Shown in pieces: positions 10,061-18,782 of a stretch of 64,000 nt of DNA. Positions within the stretch are counted from its first letter, which is position 1, and every line of letters begins with the position of its first letter. The notes under the pieces were generated by a model. That model was given only the letters and a program-made list of their open reading frames with translations. It was not told the origin of the DNA and searched no databases. Source of the DNA: Yoonia rosea (GTDB lineage Bacteria > Pseudomonadota > Alphaproteobacteria > Rhodobacterales > Rhodobacteraceae); the NCBI RefSeq assembly GCF_900156505.1, contig NZ_FTPR01000002.1, positions 1 to 64,000 of the forward strand, given 5' to 3'. A program made the translations under genes and the position numbers.

Positions 10061-11236
10061 TCAACCATATAGACAGTCGCGGATCAGGGTCAGACCGCGC
10101 TGCATTTCTTGTGTTGGGGCCACCATGGCGACCCGAATGTATGTCTTGCCGGGGTTGTCCCCGTTTATCTCTCTGCTCAGATATGCGCCGGGCAGCACAC
10201 GCACGCCGGTTTCCTGCCACAGCTTGACGGCGGATGTTTCACCATCCTCGGTCGGCAACCACAAAAAGAAGCCCGCCTGCGGAGACTGGTAGCCGTCAAC
10301 ATGGCCCAGAATATCATCCGCGATCTCGTACTTGCGGTGATAGAGGGCGCGGTTCTCGATCACATGCGCCTCATCGTTCCATGCGGCAGCTGCAACCGCC
10401 TGCAACGGCTCGGGCAGCGGCGCACCGGCAAAGGCACGCAGTAAGCGCACACGCTCCATCGACTTTGGCCCACCCGCGCAAAAACCGGACCGCAGCCCCG
10501 GCAGGTTCGAGCGCTTGGACAGCGAGTGAAAGATCACAACGCGTTCGGGATCGGCCCCCATCTGCGTTGCAACCTGCAAGGCACCGGGGGGCGGTGTGTC
10601 GCGGTATATTTCGGAATAGCACTCATCAGCGAAAATGATGAAATCATGCTTTTCGGCAAGCGTAATCAGACTGCGCCAATAAGCCTCATCTGCAACTGCG
10701 CCTTGGGGGTTGGCGGGCGAGCAGATATAGGCAATCGCCGTGCGGTCCAGAACATCGGCAGGCAACGCGTGGAAATCAGGCAAATGGCCTGTCTCTTTGA
10801 CCGCAGGGACATAGACTGCCTCGGCACCCACAGACAGAGCCGCCACCGCATAGACCTGATAAAACGGGTTTGGCGTCAGGATCACTGGTGCGCCGTTCTT
10901 CTCTTCGCGGCAAAGCGCCATGGCGGCGTTATACAGCCCCTCGCGGGTGCCGTTCAGCGTCAGAATTTGGTGATGCGGCATATCCAGATCATAACGCCGC
11001 TTGAGAAAACCGCCGATCGCGTCCAGCAAAGCGGGTGTGCCATAGTTATCGGGATACTTACCGAAACCTGCCAGATTGTCCGCAATGATATCGCCCACAA
11101 AACCGGGGAACGCATGGCGTGGTTCGCCGATCGTCATGTTGATCGTCTCGGACGCCTGTGTCGGCACGTCTAAAAGAGCACGCAAGCGTGGCCACGTCGC
11201 TGCCGGAAGGTCCGAAAACCGCTCAGGAAATACCAT
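10061..11236 (-). CDS. PLP-dependent class I/II aminotransferase, DapC-like
   Basis: The 391-residue fold-type I aminotransferase has the Schiff-base lysine in SLSKRSNLPGLRSGF and the phosphate/pyridine motifs SPANPQGAV and FADECYSEIY. It resembles the N-succinyldiaminopimelate aminotransferase (DapC) group, which acts in lysine and peptidoglycan precursor synthesis. The DapC assignment is from the motif pattern and is not certain. GAGG precedes the ATG by 5 bases. It is the first gene of a unit with ftsK, a pairing seen in other Rhodobacterales. Confidence 0.85.
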   Translation of the reverse strand: MVFPERFSDLPAATWPRLRALLDVPTQASETINMTIGEPRHAFPGFVGDIIADNLAGFGKYPDNYGTPALLDAIGGFLKRRYDLDMPHHQILTLNGTREGLYNAAMALCREEKNGAPVILTPNPFYQVYAVAALSVGAEAVYVPAVKETGHLPDFHALPADVLDRTAIAYICSPANPQGAVADEAYWRSLITLAEKHDFIIFADECYSEIYRDTPPPGALQVATQMGADPERVVIFHSLSKRSNLPGLRSGFCAGGPKSMERVRLLRAFAGAPLPEPLQAVAAAAWNDEAHVIENRALYHRKYEIADDILGHVDGYQSPQAGFFLWLPTEDGETSAVKLWQETGVRVLPGAYLSREINGDNPGKTYIRVAMVAPTQEMQRGLTLIRDCLYG

Positions 11237-11381
11237 AACTGCCTCAATTTACGGGATCATTTCGCCCCGCTTTTTTCCAAACTAACGCGGCAGTGGGCGT
11301 TCTGTCCAGAAGAAGGGATCAGTCTGCGCGGAATTTGTGGCTTTTCGGTCAGTTAGGGGGAAGAATGCGACAACCCTTTAG

Positions 11382-12710
11382 CTACCCCAAAGCCCGCTCT
11401 GCCGCCGCCGCCAGCCGCAACAGCGCCGCCTCGGTCCCGTTTTGTCCGTTGAACATGATCCCGCAGGACGGCACGCCGGTGGGCAGCGTCACGGAGCACA
11501 CATCCATCAAATTCGCGATCCGGGTGTTGCGCAGAGCCAGCAGGTTCTCGGTCTTGTAATACTCAGCATCCGACAGCAGCCGCGCGGCATTGGGTGGCAG
11601 GTTGGGTGCAGTCGGCATGATCACGGCATCAAATCCGGCTGTGGCAGCATAGTATTTCTTGCGGATCTCGCGCACAAGGTTCCAGCCCGCGCAATAATCG
11701 GCACCGCTGACAGCCTTGCCCCCGCGCACCCGCTCAAGGATTTGGGGGAACATCTTCTCGGGGTGCGCTTCGACGAGCGGGCGCCACCACCCGTAACTAT
11801 CCGCACCGTAGAGCGGGCCTGCGACGTCAAAGGCTTCCATCAAGGGTGCAAAGGCACGGTGCTCAACACGCGCACCGGCGGCCTGAAGGCGTTCCACGGC
11901 ACTTAGGAACGCCGCCCGCGGGGCGTCGCGCACATCGTCGGGCGCGATTGTGTCCAGTACCATCAGACGGACCCCCTCAAGGCTGCTCCCTGCAAGATCA
12001 ACGACGCGGCTGCCCTCTAGCGCAGCAAGCAAAAGCCCCGCATCCTCAACCGACCGGCACAGCGGACCAACGGTATCAAAGGTCAGACACAGCGGCACGA
12101 CACCCTCAAGCGACAGGCGGGCGTGGGTCGTCTTGAGCCCCACCAGATCATTCCACGCCGAAGGAATGCGGACCGACCCCCCTGTATCAGAGCCGATACC
12201 GGCGGCAGCCAGTCCAAATGCAACCGAGGCTGCAGCCCCTGACGAAGACCCCCCCGGCACGGCATCGGGGTCATTCACGCAAGGCGGTGTTGCGGTGATC
12301 GGGTTCAGCCCAAGGCCGGAGAACGCGATCTCGGACATATGCGTCTTGCCAAGGCAGACCAGCCCCGCAGCCGTGGCGTTTTGCAAGACTTCGGCATCCG
12401 TGTCCGGCACGCGGCCTTCCATCAGTGCCGTTCCCGCCTCGGTCGCCACACCTGCGGTATCAAACAGATCTTTCCAGGACACCGGCACACCGTCCAGCGC
12501 ACTCCGGCGCATCCCTGCCCGCGCGCGGTCCGATGCCGCCTGAGCCTCGGCGCGGGCGCGATCATGCGTCACACGGGCGTAGATGCGGTCGCGGTGCTCG
12601 TGCGCATCAATCGCGTCCAGATAGACCTCGGCCAAGGCGACCGGATCAATCGTGCCCGCACCAATCGCACGGCCCAGATCCGCCGCTGTCATCCATCGCC
12701 AGTCTTGCAT
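11382..12710 (-). CDS. Amidase, amidase-signature family
   Basis: The 442-residue enzyme has the complete Ser-cisSer-Lys triad of the amidase signature family: Lys80 in VPVSWKDLFDTAG, the GGSSSGAA motif (153-160) holding the cis-Ser, and the nucleophile Ser179 in GSDTGGSVRIP. Its substrate is unknown. It is a stand-alone gene, not next to gatB/gatC, so it is probably not the GatA subunit. The ATG at 12710 has an ideal AGGAGA site. A much longer reading frame extends upstream but lies antisense to the ubiH-type gene and was discarded. Confidence 0.9.
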   Translation of the reverse strand: MQDWRWMTAADLGRAIGAGTIDPVALAEVYLDAIDAHEHRDRIYARVTHDRARAEAQAASDRARAGMRRSALDGVPVSWKDLFDTAGVATEAGTALMEGRVPDTDAEVLQNATAAGLVCLGKTHMSEIAFSGLGLNPITATPPCVNDPDAVPGGSSSGAAASVAFGLAAAGIGSDTGGSVRIPSAWNDLVGLKTTHARLSLEGVVPLCLTFDTVGPLCRSVEDAGLLLAALEGSRVVDLAGSSLEGVRLMVLDTIAPDDVRDAPRAAFLSAVERLQAAGARVEHRAFAPLMEAFDVAGPLYGADSYGWWRPLVEAHPEKMFPQILERVRGGKAVSGADYCAGWNLVREIRKKYYAATAGFDAVIMPTAPNLPPNAARLLSDAEYYKTENLLALRNTRIANLMDVCSVTLPTGVPSCGIMFNGQNGTEAALLRLAAAAERALG

Positions 12711-12788
12711 ATCATTCTCCTGTTCGCGGCCACGGTAGCGGCCAAGCAGCGCATGGACAATCCCGTCCTGACACGCATATTGCACGGT

Positions 12789-13997
12789 ATGAAAACAGAT
12801 CTCATCATTGTGGGCGGCGGGCTCAACGGGCCGGCCCTGGCACTGGCAACAGCGCAGGCAGGATTTACCGTCACGATTATCGACAGCCTCCCCCTCGATA
12901 CCCGTAAACGGGTCGGTTTTGACGGGCGCAGCTATGCACTTGCGTTGGCATCCAAACGGCTTTTGGGCGGCATCGGCATCTGGCCGCACATTGCCGACAA
13001 CGCCCAACCGATGCTGGAGATCAAGGTGACCGACGGGCGTGCCGGCGAAGGGCCGTCCCCTTGGATGATGCATTTTGACCATGCCGAGATCGAAGAAGGG
13101 CCGATGGGCTTTATGGTCGAGGACCGCCACCTGCGCCGCGCGTTTCTGGATGCCATGGTAAAAGACGACCGGATTACACATCTGTCGGGCGAAACCGTTG
13201 TCGCCCAATCGGTTGATGCCGGCGGGGCGCAGGTCACACTGGCCTCCGGCACGCAGATCAGCGGCAAGGTGCTTATCGGCTCCGACGGGCGCAAGAGCGG
13301 CACCGCCGAGCGCGCCGGGATCAAGCGCACGGGCTGGGGTTACGGGCAAACGGCGGTCGTTTGCGCCGTAAAGCACGAACACCCCCACGGCGGTATCGCG
13401 CATCAGTTCTTTATGCCCGCAGGCCCTTTGGCGATCCTCCCCCTGACCAAGGACCGCAGTTCGATTGTATGGAGCGAAAGCGATGCGCGCGCGCAGGCAC
13501 TGATGGCGATGAACGATGAAGATTTCCTCGACGCCCTGCGCCCTGCCTTTGGCAGCTTTCTGGGGCAGATCAGCCTGACTGGCGCACGCTTCAGCTATCC
13601 TTTGGGCCTGACGCTTGCCAACAGTTTCATCGCAGAGCGCACCGCGCTGATCGGCGATGCTGCCCACGGTGTGCATCCGATTGCAGGACAGGGCCTGAAC
13701 GCCGGTCTGCGTGATGTGGCGGCCTTGGCCGAGGTGCTGGAAAGCGCGCGCGCACGCGGGGAAGACATCGGCGGTGCGCAAACGCTGGCGCGGTATCAGA
13801 CATGGCGGCGATTCGATACCGCGACACTCGCTTTGGCAACCGACACGTTCAACCGGCTCTTTTCCAATGACAACCCACTGCTCCGCGCCGCGCGCGATAT
13901 CGGCATGGGTCTGGTCAACGCTGCCCCGGGATTGCGGCGCACCTTTATCCGCGAAGCGGCGGGCCTGACGGGTGATTTACCGCGACTGATGCGCTGA
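12789..13997 (+). CDS. UbiH/UbiF/COQ6-family FAD-dependent hydroxylase
   Basis: The 402-residue flavoprotein monooxygenase probably hydroxylates the ubiquinone ring. The N-terminal dinucleotide fold is DLIIVGGGLNGPALALA, and the second FAD motif is ALIGDAAHGVHPIAGQGLNAGLRD, diagnostic for the UbiH/COQ6 group. Length is normal. I chose the ATG at 12789 because it starts the fold directly; an ATG 12 codons earlier (12753) is possible, and neither has a clear ribosome-binding site. It is divergent from the amidase with 78 bases between the two starts. Confidence 0.92.
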   Translation: MKTDLIIVGGGLNGPALALATAQAGFTVTIIDSLPLDTRKRVGFDGRSYALALASKRLLGGIGIWPHIADNAQPMLEIKVTDGRAGEGPSPWMMHFDHAEIEEGPMGFMVEDRHLRRAFLDAMVKDDRITHLSGETVVAQSVDAGGAQVTLASGTQISGKVLIGSDGRKSGTAERAGIKRTGWGYGQTAVVCAVKHEHPHGGIAHQFFMPAGPLAILPLTKDRSSIVWSESDARAQALMAMNDEDFLDALRPAFGSFLGQISLTGARFSYPLGLTLANSFIAERTALIGDAAHGVHPIAGQGLNAGLRDVAALAEVLESARARGEDIGGAQTLARYQTWRRFDTATLALATDTFNRLFSNDNPLLRAARDIGMGLVNAAPGLRRTFIREAAGLTGDLPRLMR

Positions 13998-14039
13998 TCT
14001 GGGGTAGGTGTTGCGCTGAACGGCGATGGTGAAGATCAA

Positions 14040-14846
14040 ATGCAAGTAGAGTGGTTGCCAAATTCAAGCGCGCTAACGGACGAGGCCCCGAGAAAAGTTG
14101 CAGTCACAGTGCCGTCTTTGGACAGCCTGCTTTCCGATCTGAAAACCCGTTTTGAAAGGAGGCAAGGTTTTGCCCTCGCCACGCTGAACCTCGATCATGT
14201 CGTGAAATTGCGCGATGACCCCGCGTTTCGGACAGCATATCTTGCACACAGCCATGTCACGGCAGATGGCAACCCGATCGTCTGGATGTCGCGTATTGCG
14301 GGCGCCCCCGTCGACCTGTTGCCGGGGGCAGACCTGATTGCACCGCTTTGCGATCTGGCGGCCACCACGAAAGTGCGTGTGGCGCTTTTGGGCAGCACAG
14401 AGGAAACGCTGACAGCAGCAGCCCGCGCGTTGATGGCCCGCCATGCCGGTCTTGACGTTGCTTTGTGCGTGTCCCCCCCGATGGGTTTTGATCCGTCAGG
14501 CAGCCTCGCAGATAGCTATATTACACAGCTCGCTAATGCCGACATCGGGTTGTGCTTCCTCGCACTCGGCGCGCCCAAGCAAGAACTCTTCGCAGCGCAT
14601 GCAGTTTCAAAAATTGACACGGTCGGGTTTGTGTCCATCGGCGCCGGACTGGATTTCATTGCGGGGACGCAAAAGCGCGCGCCGAAATTCATTCGTCTCA
14701 TTGCGGCCGAATGGGTGTGGCGGCTTATGACTAACCCTAGGCGGTTGGGCCTGCGATACGCGCGGTGCATCGCGGTGCTGCCACAGTTGTTTTGGTCCGC
14801 GCTGATGGCGCGTTGCGGCACAAAGGCAGACAATAGACCAACATAG
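14040..14846 (+). CDS. WecG/TagA/CpsF-family glycosyltransferase (GT26)
   Basis: The 268-residue GT26 enzyme usually adds the second sugar (such as ManNAc, ManNAcA or glucose) to a polyprenyl-pyrophosphate-linked sugar at the inner membrane face. Family features are LATLNLDHVVKLRDDPAF, the VTADGNPIVW motif with the catalytic Asp, and FLALGAPKQE with GAGLDFIAGTQKRAPKF near the C-terminus. It is the first gene of the EPS region, 42 bases after the ubiH-type gene. Confidence 0.9.
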   Translation: MQVEWLPNSSALTDEAPRKVAVTVPSLDSLLSDLKTRFERRQGFALATLNLDHVVKLRDDPAFRTAYLAHSHVTADGNPIVWMSRIAGAPVDLLPGADLIAPLCDLAATTKVRVALLGSTEETLTAAARALMARHAGLDVALCVSPPMGFDPSGSLADSYITQLANADIGLCFLALGAPKQELFAAHAVSKIDTVGFVSIGAGLDFIAGTQKRAPKFIRLIAAEWVWRLMTNPRRLGLRYARCIAVLPQLFWSALMARCGTKADNRPT

Positions 14847-14857
14847 GCGCAGCCAAG

Positions 14858-16150
14858 CTATCGATACTCCGTAAAGCTGCTCAGGTCACGGCCACCAAGG
14901 ATTGCTTCATAAACGCGGAGTGTATACCGAGCCTTCGCATCCCAGTCATAGTAGCTGTGCGCATAGTCATGACCCTTTTGTGCCATCGTGGCATGTGGTT
15001 CGGGATCAGCAATGCATCTTTCCATTGCTTTCCTATAATCATTGACCAAACCCTCCATCGGCTGCAAGCCAATGGCAACGCCCCTGCCATTTGACGCAAG
15101 ATCACCCGGCGCCCCGTAATTGGTTACAAGACAGACCATGCCAGAGGCCATGGCCTCAATCACCACCCCTGCCCCCAGTTCTCGGATTGATGGGAAGACA
15201 AACGCATCGCACTGACGCATGAAATCAGCGACCTCAGCTTGAGTCTTGCGCCCTTCAAAGATCACCCGCTCCTCGGCACCTGCAGCAGAAACGATTTGCG
15301 CCAGTCGCGCGTGCTCGGGTCCATCTCCGACAATATGCAGCGTATGTTCTTTCAGAACCTCAGACGTCGCAAAAGCGCGCACGACCGCCTCTGGTACTTT
15401 ATAGGGCACCAGTCGGCCCGCAAATAAGAATCGTTTCGGGCCGGAACCGGAGAAAGGGGCCGTTCGGCCATTGGCATGAAAAACACCGGGGTCAAAACCG
15501 ATTTCGGGGAATGGTACAATCTTTGCCGGGTTCGTCGATCTTAGATCATCTATCGTATGTTGAAAGCCCGCCATAACACAGGCCGCATTCTTGTAGGTCG
15601 AACGCGCAAAAGGCAGATAGCGGTAAAGACCGCGCAGCTTGCGCAAACCCTCACGTTCGCGTTTCTGCTCTCCGGAAAAGGCCGCAGGCCAGTCAAGGTT
15701 GCCATTCAGCGGACCGATAACGAATGGCGTGTTCGTACGGCCGGATAGATAGCTGGGCATGGCCGGGGACATGGGTGTGACACGATGCACAATGTCGAAT
15801 TCATTGTTGCTCAACGCAGAACGAAAACCAGTGTAGGCCTGACGTTCAAAAGCAAGATAAGGCAAATAGGACATAATCTGGCTCGTTGACCATGCAACCT
15901 CATCTCCACCGCGCAGAATACGCTCAAGGCGATACATCGGCGCTGCGAGCCATTCATTGTCGATGTACCGAACGCGATCAGAAAGCTCTTTCGCTTTCTC
16001 AATGTTTTGACGGTTCCGCACATGGGTGACGACGGTGATTTCTGCAACTTTGCTGAGTGCACGCGCATATTTGTAGCCAACAATCGGCAACGAAGGCCAC
16101 TCGGGATTACAGTGCTCGGCCAGAACAAGAATGCGCAGTGGACGTGTCAT
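14858..16150 (-). CDS. Glycosyltransferase, family 4 (GT-B)
   Basis: The 430-residue GT-B enzyme should transfer a nucleotide-activated sugar to the growing EPS repeat unit in the cytoplasm. The N-terminal half starts LRILVLAEHCNPEWPS; the C-terminal half has KRFLFAGRLVPYKVPEAVVR and GAGVVIEAMASGMVCLVTN, the retaining GT4 nucleotide-sugar site with its Glu. Donor and acceptor cannot be read from sequence. GC is lower here than in the rml operon, as for the whole 14.9-21.2 kb stretch. Confidence 0.9.
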   Translation of the reverse strand: MTRPLRILVLAEHCNPEWPSLPIVGYKYARALSKVAEITVVTHVRNRQNIEKAKELSDRVRYIDNEWLAAPMYRLERILRGGDEVAWSTSQIMSYLPYLAFERQAYTGFRSALSNNEFDIVHRVTPMSPAMPSYLSGRTNTPFVIGPLNGNLDWPAAFSGEQKREREGLRKLRGLYRYLPFARSTYKNAACVMAGFQHTIDDLRSTNPAKIVPFPEIGFDPGVFHANGRTAPFSGSGPKRFLFAGRLVPYKVPEAVVRAFATSEVLKEHTLHIVGDGPEHARLAQIVSAAGAEERVIFEGRKTQAEVADFMRQCDAFVFPSIRELGAGVVIEAMASGMVCLVTNYGAPGDLASNGRGVAIGLQPMEGLVNDYRKAMERCIADPEPHATMAQKGHDYAHSYYDWDAKARYTLRVYEAILGGRDLSSFTEYR

Positions 16151-16294
16151 TAGTTACCTTAATCACTATATTTGATTTCAAGGCTACAGTGCGCGGCAGA
16201 TTGGAGCAATTCATTGATCGTTGCTCACTTCGAACAGATCGCGCTTTTGCAAGCAAAGCGGGCCACCATCGGCCGTCTGATCCGCAATGCATGA

Positions 16295-17371
16295 TCAAGC
16301 GCGCTGCTTCCAGTACTCCTGCCAACGCTGCTGCAATTGCGGTCCCATCCACTGTTGCGCCTTAAGCTTCTCTGGTCTGAAATCCTTAAATGCCGTCTCG
16401 GCCTTTGGCAGCCGGTTCTTCGCACCCCACAAAAGTATATTCAGCGCCATCGTCGCCCAGACATTTGCAAGCGCAGGATCGTTATGCCGGCAGGAAAGCG
16501 CGCTGCGGTATGCCACATATGCAAATTGATATTCCTTATCGCCACCAAACTGGAAACGTTTCAACCTTGCGAGCAGACTGTTGACGCGCTTGATTGGTGG
16601 CATCTTTTGCAAGCGTGGCAAGTCCCCTTCCACGCCCTTAATTGGTTCGCCGACCATCACCTCGGGAAACAATTTGGCTATCTGATAGTGGTAGTAGGCG
16701 CGTGGACCACCCCAATAATGTTCGATTAAGTCTTCGCAAGTAGCAACGTCAGTGTGTTGCGTAAGGACAATGGAAGTTGCGAGTTGTTCTGCAGTGAACA
16801 TATCGCACAGGCGTACGATTTCCCGCATCATCGCGATTGCATCTGCCATGTAGTGCGCATCGGATGGATCCAGACCGACAACACCTGTGTTGTACATCAA
16901 CGTCGAAGGCGCAATTTCGTATCCCGCTAAAGCACCGCCGCTGTCCTGTATCAATGCTTCCCACTGTCGCCACGCAGAGCTGTCGACGAGAGAGTGCTCT
17001 CTTTCGTTCAAGAGCGCGCGGCCGGGCCCCACGCGGTCGAAAAGGTACTTAGGGTGTGCCCGAAATATTGTATCAGCATCCACCATGACGATGGGTGTAT
17101 CAAACAGATCAAGCGCGTAGGCTAGCACATGTTGCTTGGCCGCGTGGGCAAACGTTCCTCCCAATTGCCAGTCGTGGATCACTTGGTCTTCGATCAGAAG
17201 CTGCTCGGCAGGGAGATCCGACCGCATATTTCTGCGATCAGAAGCAAATACCACTCTTATATCAGCTGGATCTTGCCGCAAGAATTGTTGTGCTGAAAGG
17301 ACACTGTAACTCAGCTCGAGATGGTACTCGCGCCCCACCGATCCGTACAAGAAAAAAAGCAGAGTTCTCAT
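16295..17371 (-). CDS. Putative GT-A glycosyltransferase, copy 1 of a paralogous pair
   Basis: The 358-residue soluble protein starts MRTLLFFLYGSVGREYHLEL and has a DxD-type metal site in VMVDADTIF (about residue 100), as in GT-A fold glycosyltransferases. It aligns along its length with the gene at 17679. Shared landmarks are DLPAEQLL/DLPVEHLL, MFTAEQLATSIVL, TCED and EHYWGGPR/EHYWDGPR. I do not recognise a named family beyond this. The C-terminus has a conserved segment around LANVWATMALNILLWGA. It is divergently transcribed from its paralogue. Confidence 0.7.
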   Translation of the reverse strand: MRTLLFFLYGSVGREYHLELSYSVLSAQQFLRQDPADIRVVFASDRRNMRSDLPAEQLLIEDQVIHDWQLGGTFAHAAKQHVLAYALDLFDTPIVMVDADTIFRAHPKYLFDRVGPGRALLNEREHSLVDSSAWRQWEALIQDSGGALAGYEIAPSTLMYNTGVVGLDPSDAHYMADAIAMMREIVRLCDMFTAEQLATSIVLTQHTDVATCEDLIEHYWGGPRAYYHYQIAKLFPEVMVGEPIKGVEGDLPRLQKMPPIKRVNSLLARLKRFQFGGDKEYQFAYVAYRSALSCRHNDPALANVWATMALNILLWGAKNRLPKAETAFKDFRPEKLKAQQWMGPQLQQRWQEYWKQRA

Positions 17372-17678
17372 ATAACACGGTCCTGCTACAGCGCTCTACG
17401 TGAAGAACATAAACCATCTACGTTTCTACAGCATGACCGCACAACGCCGCATGTAACCCTAACGCCGGTATCGGCGCAACACGTTGGGCTATTGATACGC
17501 CACAATTCAAACCAGAGGAGAGCGTTTAAAGCGAACCCGCGGAACCGATCATTGGCGAAGGCGCAACAGCTATCTTGTCGTAGTAGTCACTCATTGCGCA
17601 ATTATGCTAGCATTTCAAAATTATATATTTTGACGATATTCAGCCTTGCTTGTGGTCGGGGCAAAGAGAGGAAGTTCA
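17372..17678. other. AT-rich divergent intergenic region
   Basis: These 307 bases separate the two divergent paralogous transferase genes and must hold promoters for both. AT content rises towards 17600-17640 (ATTATATATTTTG). I find no credible gene, and no -35/-10 pair good enough to call. Confidence 0.5.
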
Positions 17679-18782
17679 TTGAAGGTTTTGCTTTTCCAAA
17701 TGTATGGCAATCGACGCGCCTATCATTTGGAGCTCACTTACAGCATTCTCTCCGCGTTCCGGTTCTTGAAGGATCGTCATGCGGACATACAAATTGTATT
17801 GGCGGCCGATGAGGCCAACATGCGGCCCGACCTCCCTGTCGAACACCTCCTGATGACGCCGAAGATGCTTTATGAATGGCAGCTGGGCGGAAAATATAAT
17901 CATGCGGTGAAGCCTCACATCCTTGCGCATGCGCTTGATGTTTTTGGCGCCCCAACAATACAAATGGATACCGACACCATATTTCACACAGACCTCGCCC
18001 GCCTCTTCGAGAGTGTAGGTCCCGGTCGCACCCTGATGAACAGGTGTGAAGGTCCCTTGATCGATAGCCCCGCGTGGGATCAATGGGAGACTGCAGTGGC
18101 AAACAGTGGAGGCGACCTTTGCGGCTACAAGTTTTCACCTGCGACAAAAATGTATAACAGCGGCGTCGTAGGTATAGACCCGCAGGATGCTGGCCATATC
18201 GCAGACGCGATCTCTGTTATGCAACGCATCGTCGAACTCAGCGACATGTTCACAGCCGAACAACTCGCGACGTCAATCGTGCTTTCCCATCATACCGAGA
18301 TTACGACTTGTGAAGACAACGTTGAGCATTATTGGGATGGTCCCCGGATATTTTACCAGCATCAGATGAACTGCATGTTTCCGGGCGTTCTGGAAGGGGC
18401 CGGGATTAAGGACGTCGCGATGCAACTAGAGCCTCTGCGCAAAGATTTGAAAGGCACACTTTCGTCTCGTATTGCCGCGCGTATCAAAAGGCTTCAGCGG
18501 CGCGCAGGGCCTGAGTACGGCGCGGCCTATACGGCCTATATTTCGGGTCTTGCACTACGCAATACCGACGCTGCGCTCGCGAATGTATGGGCAGATCGTT
18601 CGTTGAACCTGTTGCAGTGGGCTCTGAGTCAAGAACGGCCTGTTGGAATTAGACATGATTTCCATCTTTTCACAGAAGGGGCGATAGACCAACAAGTATG
18701 GATGAAGCCAGAGCTGCGAGACCGCTGGCGCGGCTATTGGGCAGACGCGAAAACCTGCAATACCGAGAGACTGTCCCAATGA
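17679..18782 (+). CDS. Putative GT-A glycosyltransferase, copy 2 of a paralogous pair
   Basis: This paralogue of the gene at 16295 has about 367 residues. I place the start at TTG 17679, because AGAGGAAG lies just before it and the resulting N-terminus LKVLLFQMYGNRRAYHLEL matches that of the paralogue; an 11-codon longer frame from 17646 lacks this support. The metal-binding motif is IQMDTDTIF. The protein probably adds a sugar in the same pathway. Its last 49 bases overlap the 3' end of the convergent flippase gene. Confidence 0.7.
   Translation: MKVLLFQMYGNRRAYHLELTYSILSAFRFLKDRHADIQIVLAADEANMRPDLPVEHLLMTPKMLYEWQLGGKYNHAVKPHILAHALDVFGAPTIQMDTDTIFHTDLARLFESVGPGRTLMNRCEGPLIDSPAWDQWETAVANSGGDLCGYKFSPATKMYNSGVVGIDPQDAGHIADAISVMQRIVELSDMFTAEQLATSIVLSHHTEITTCEDNVEHYWDGPRIFYQHQMNCMFPGVLEGAGIKDVAMQLEPLRKDLKGTLSSRIAARIKRLQRRAGPEYGAAYTAYISGLALRNTDAALANVWADRSLNLLQWALSQERPVGIRHDFHLFTEGAIDQQVWMKPELRDRWRGYWADAKTCNTERLSQ

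Noticed and set aside
8582..10072. A 496-codon frame on the plus strand opposite ftsK
   Set aside because: Antisense shadow of ftsK; Arg/His/Gln-rich nonsense composition.
12711..13781. N-terminal extension making the amidase a 799-residue protein
   Set aside because: The extension is antisense to the ubiH-type gene; the amidase fold and an ideal ribosome-binding site start at 12710.
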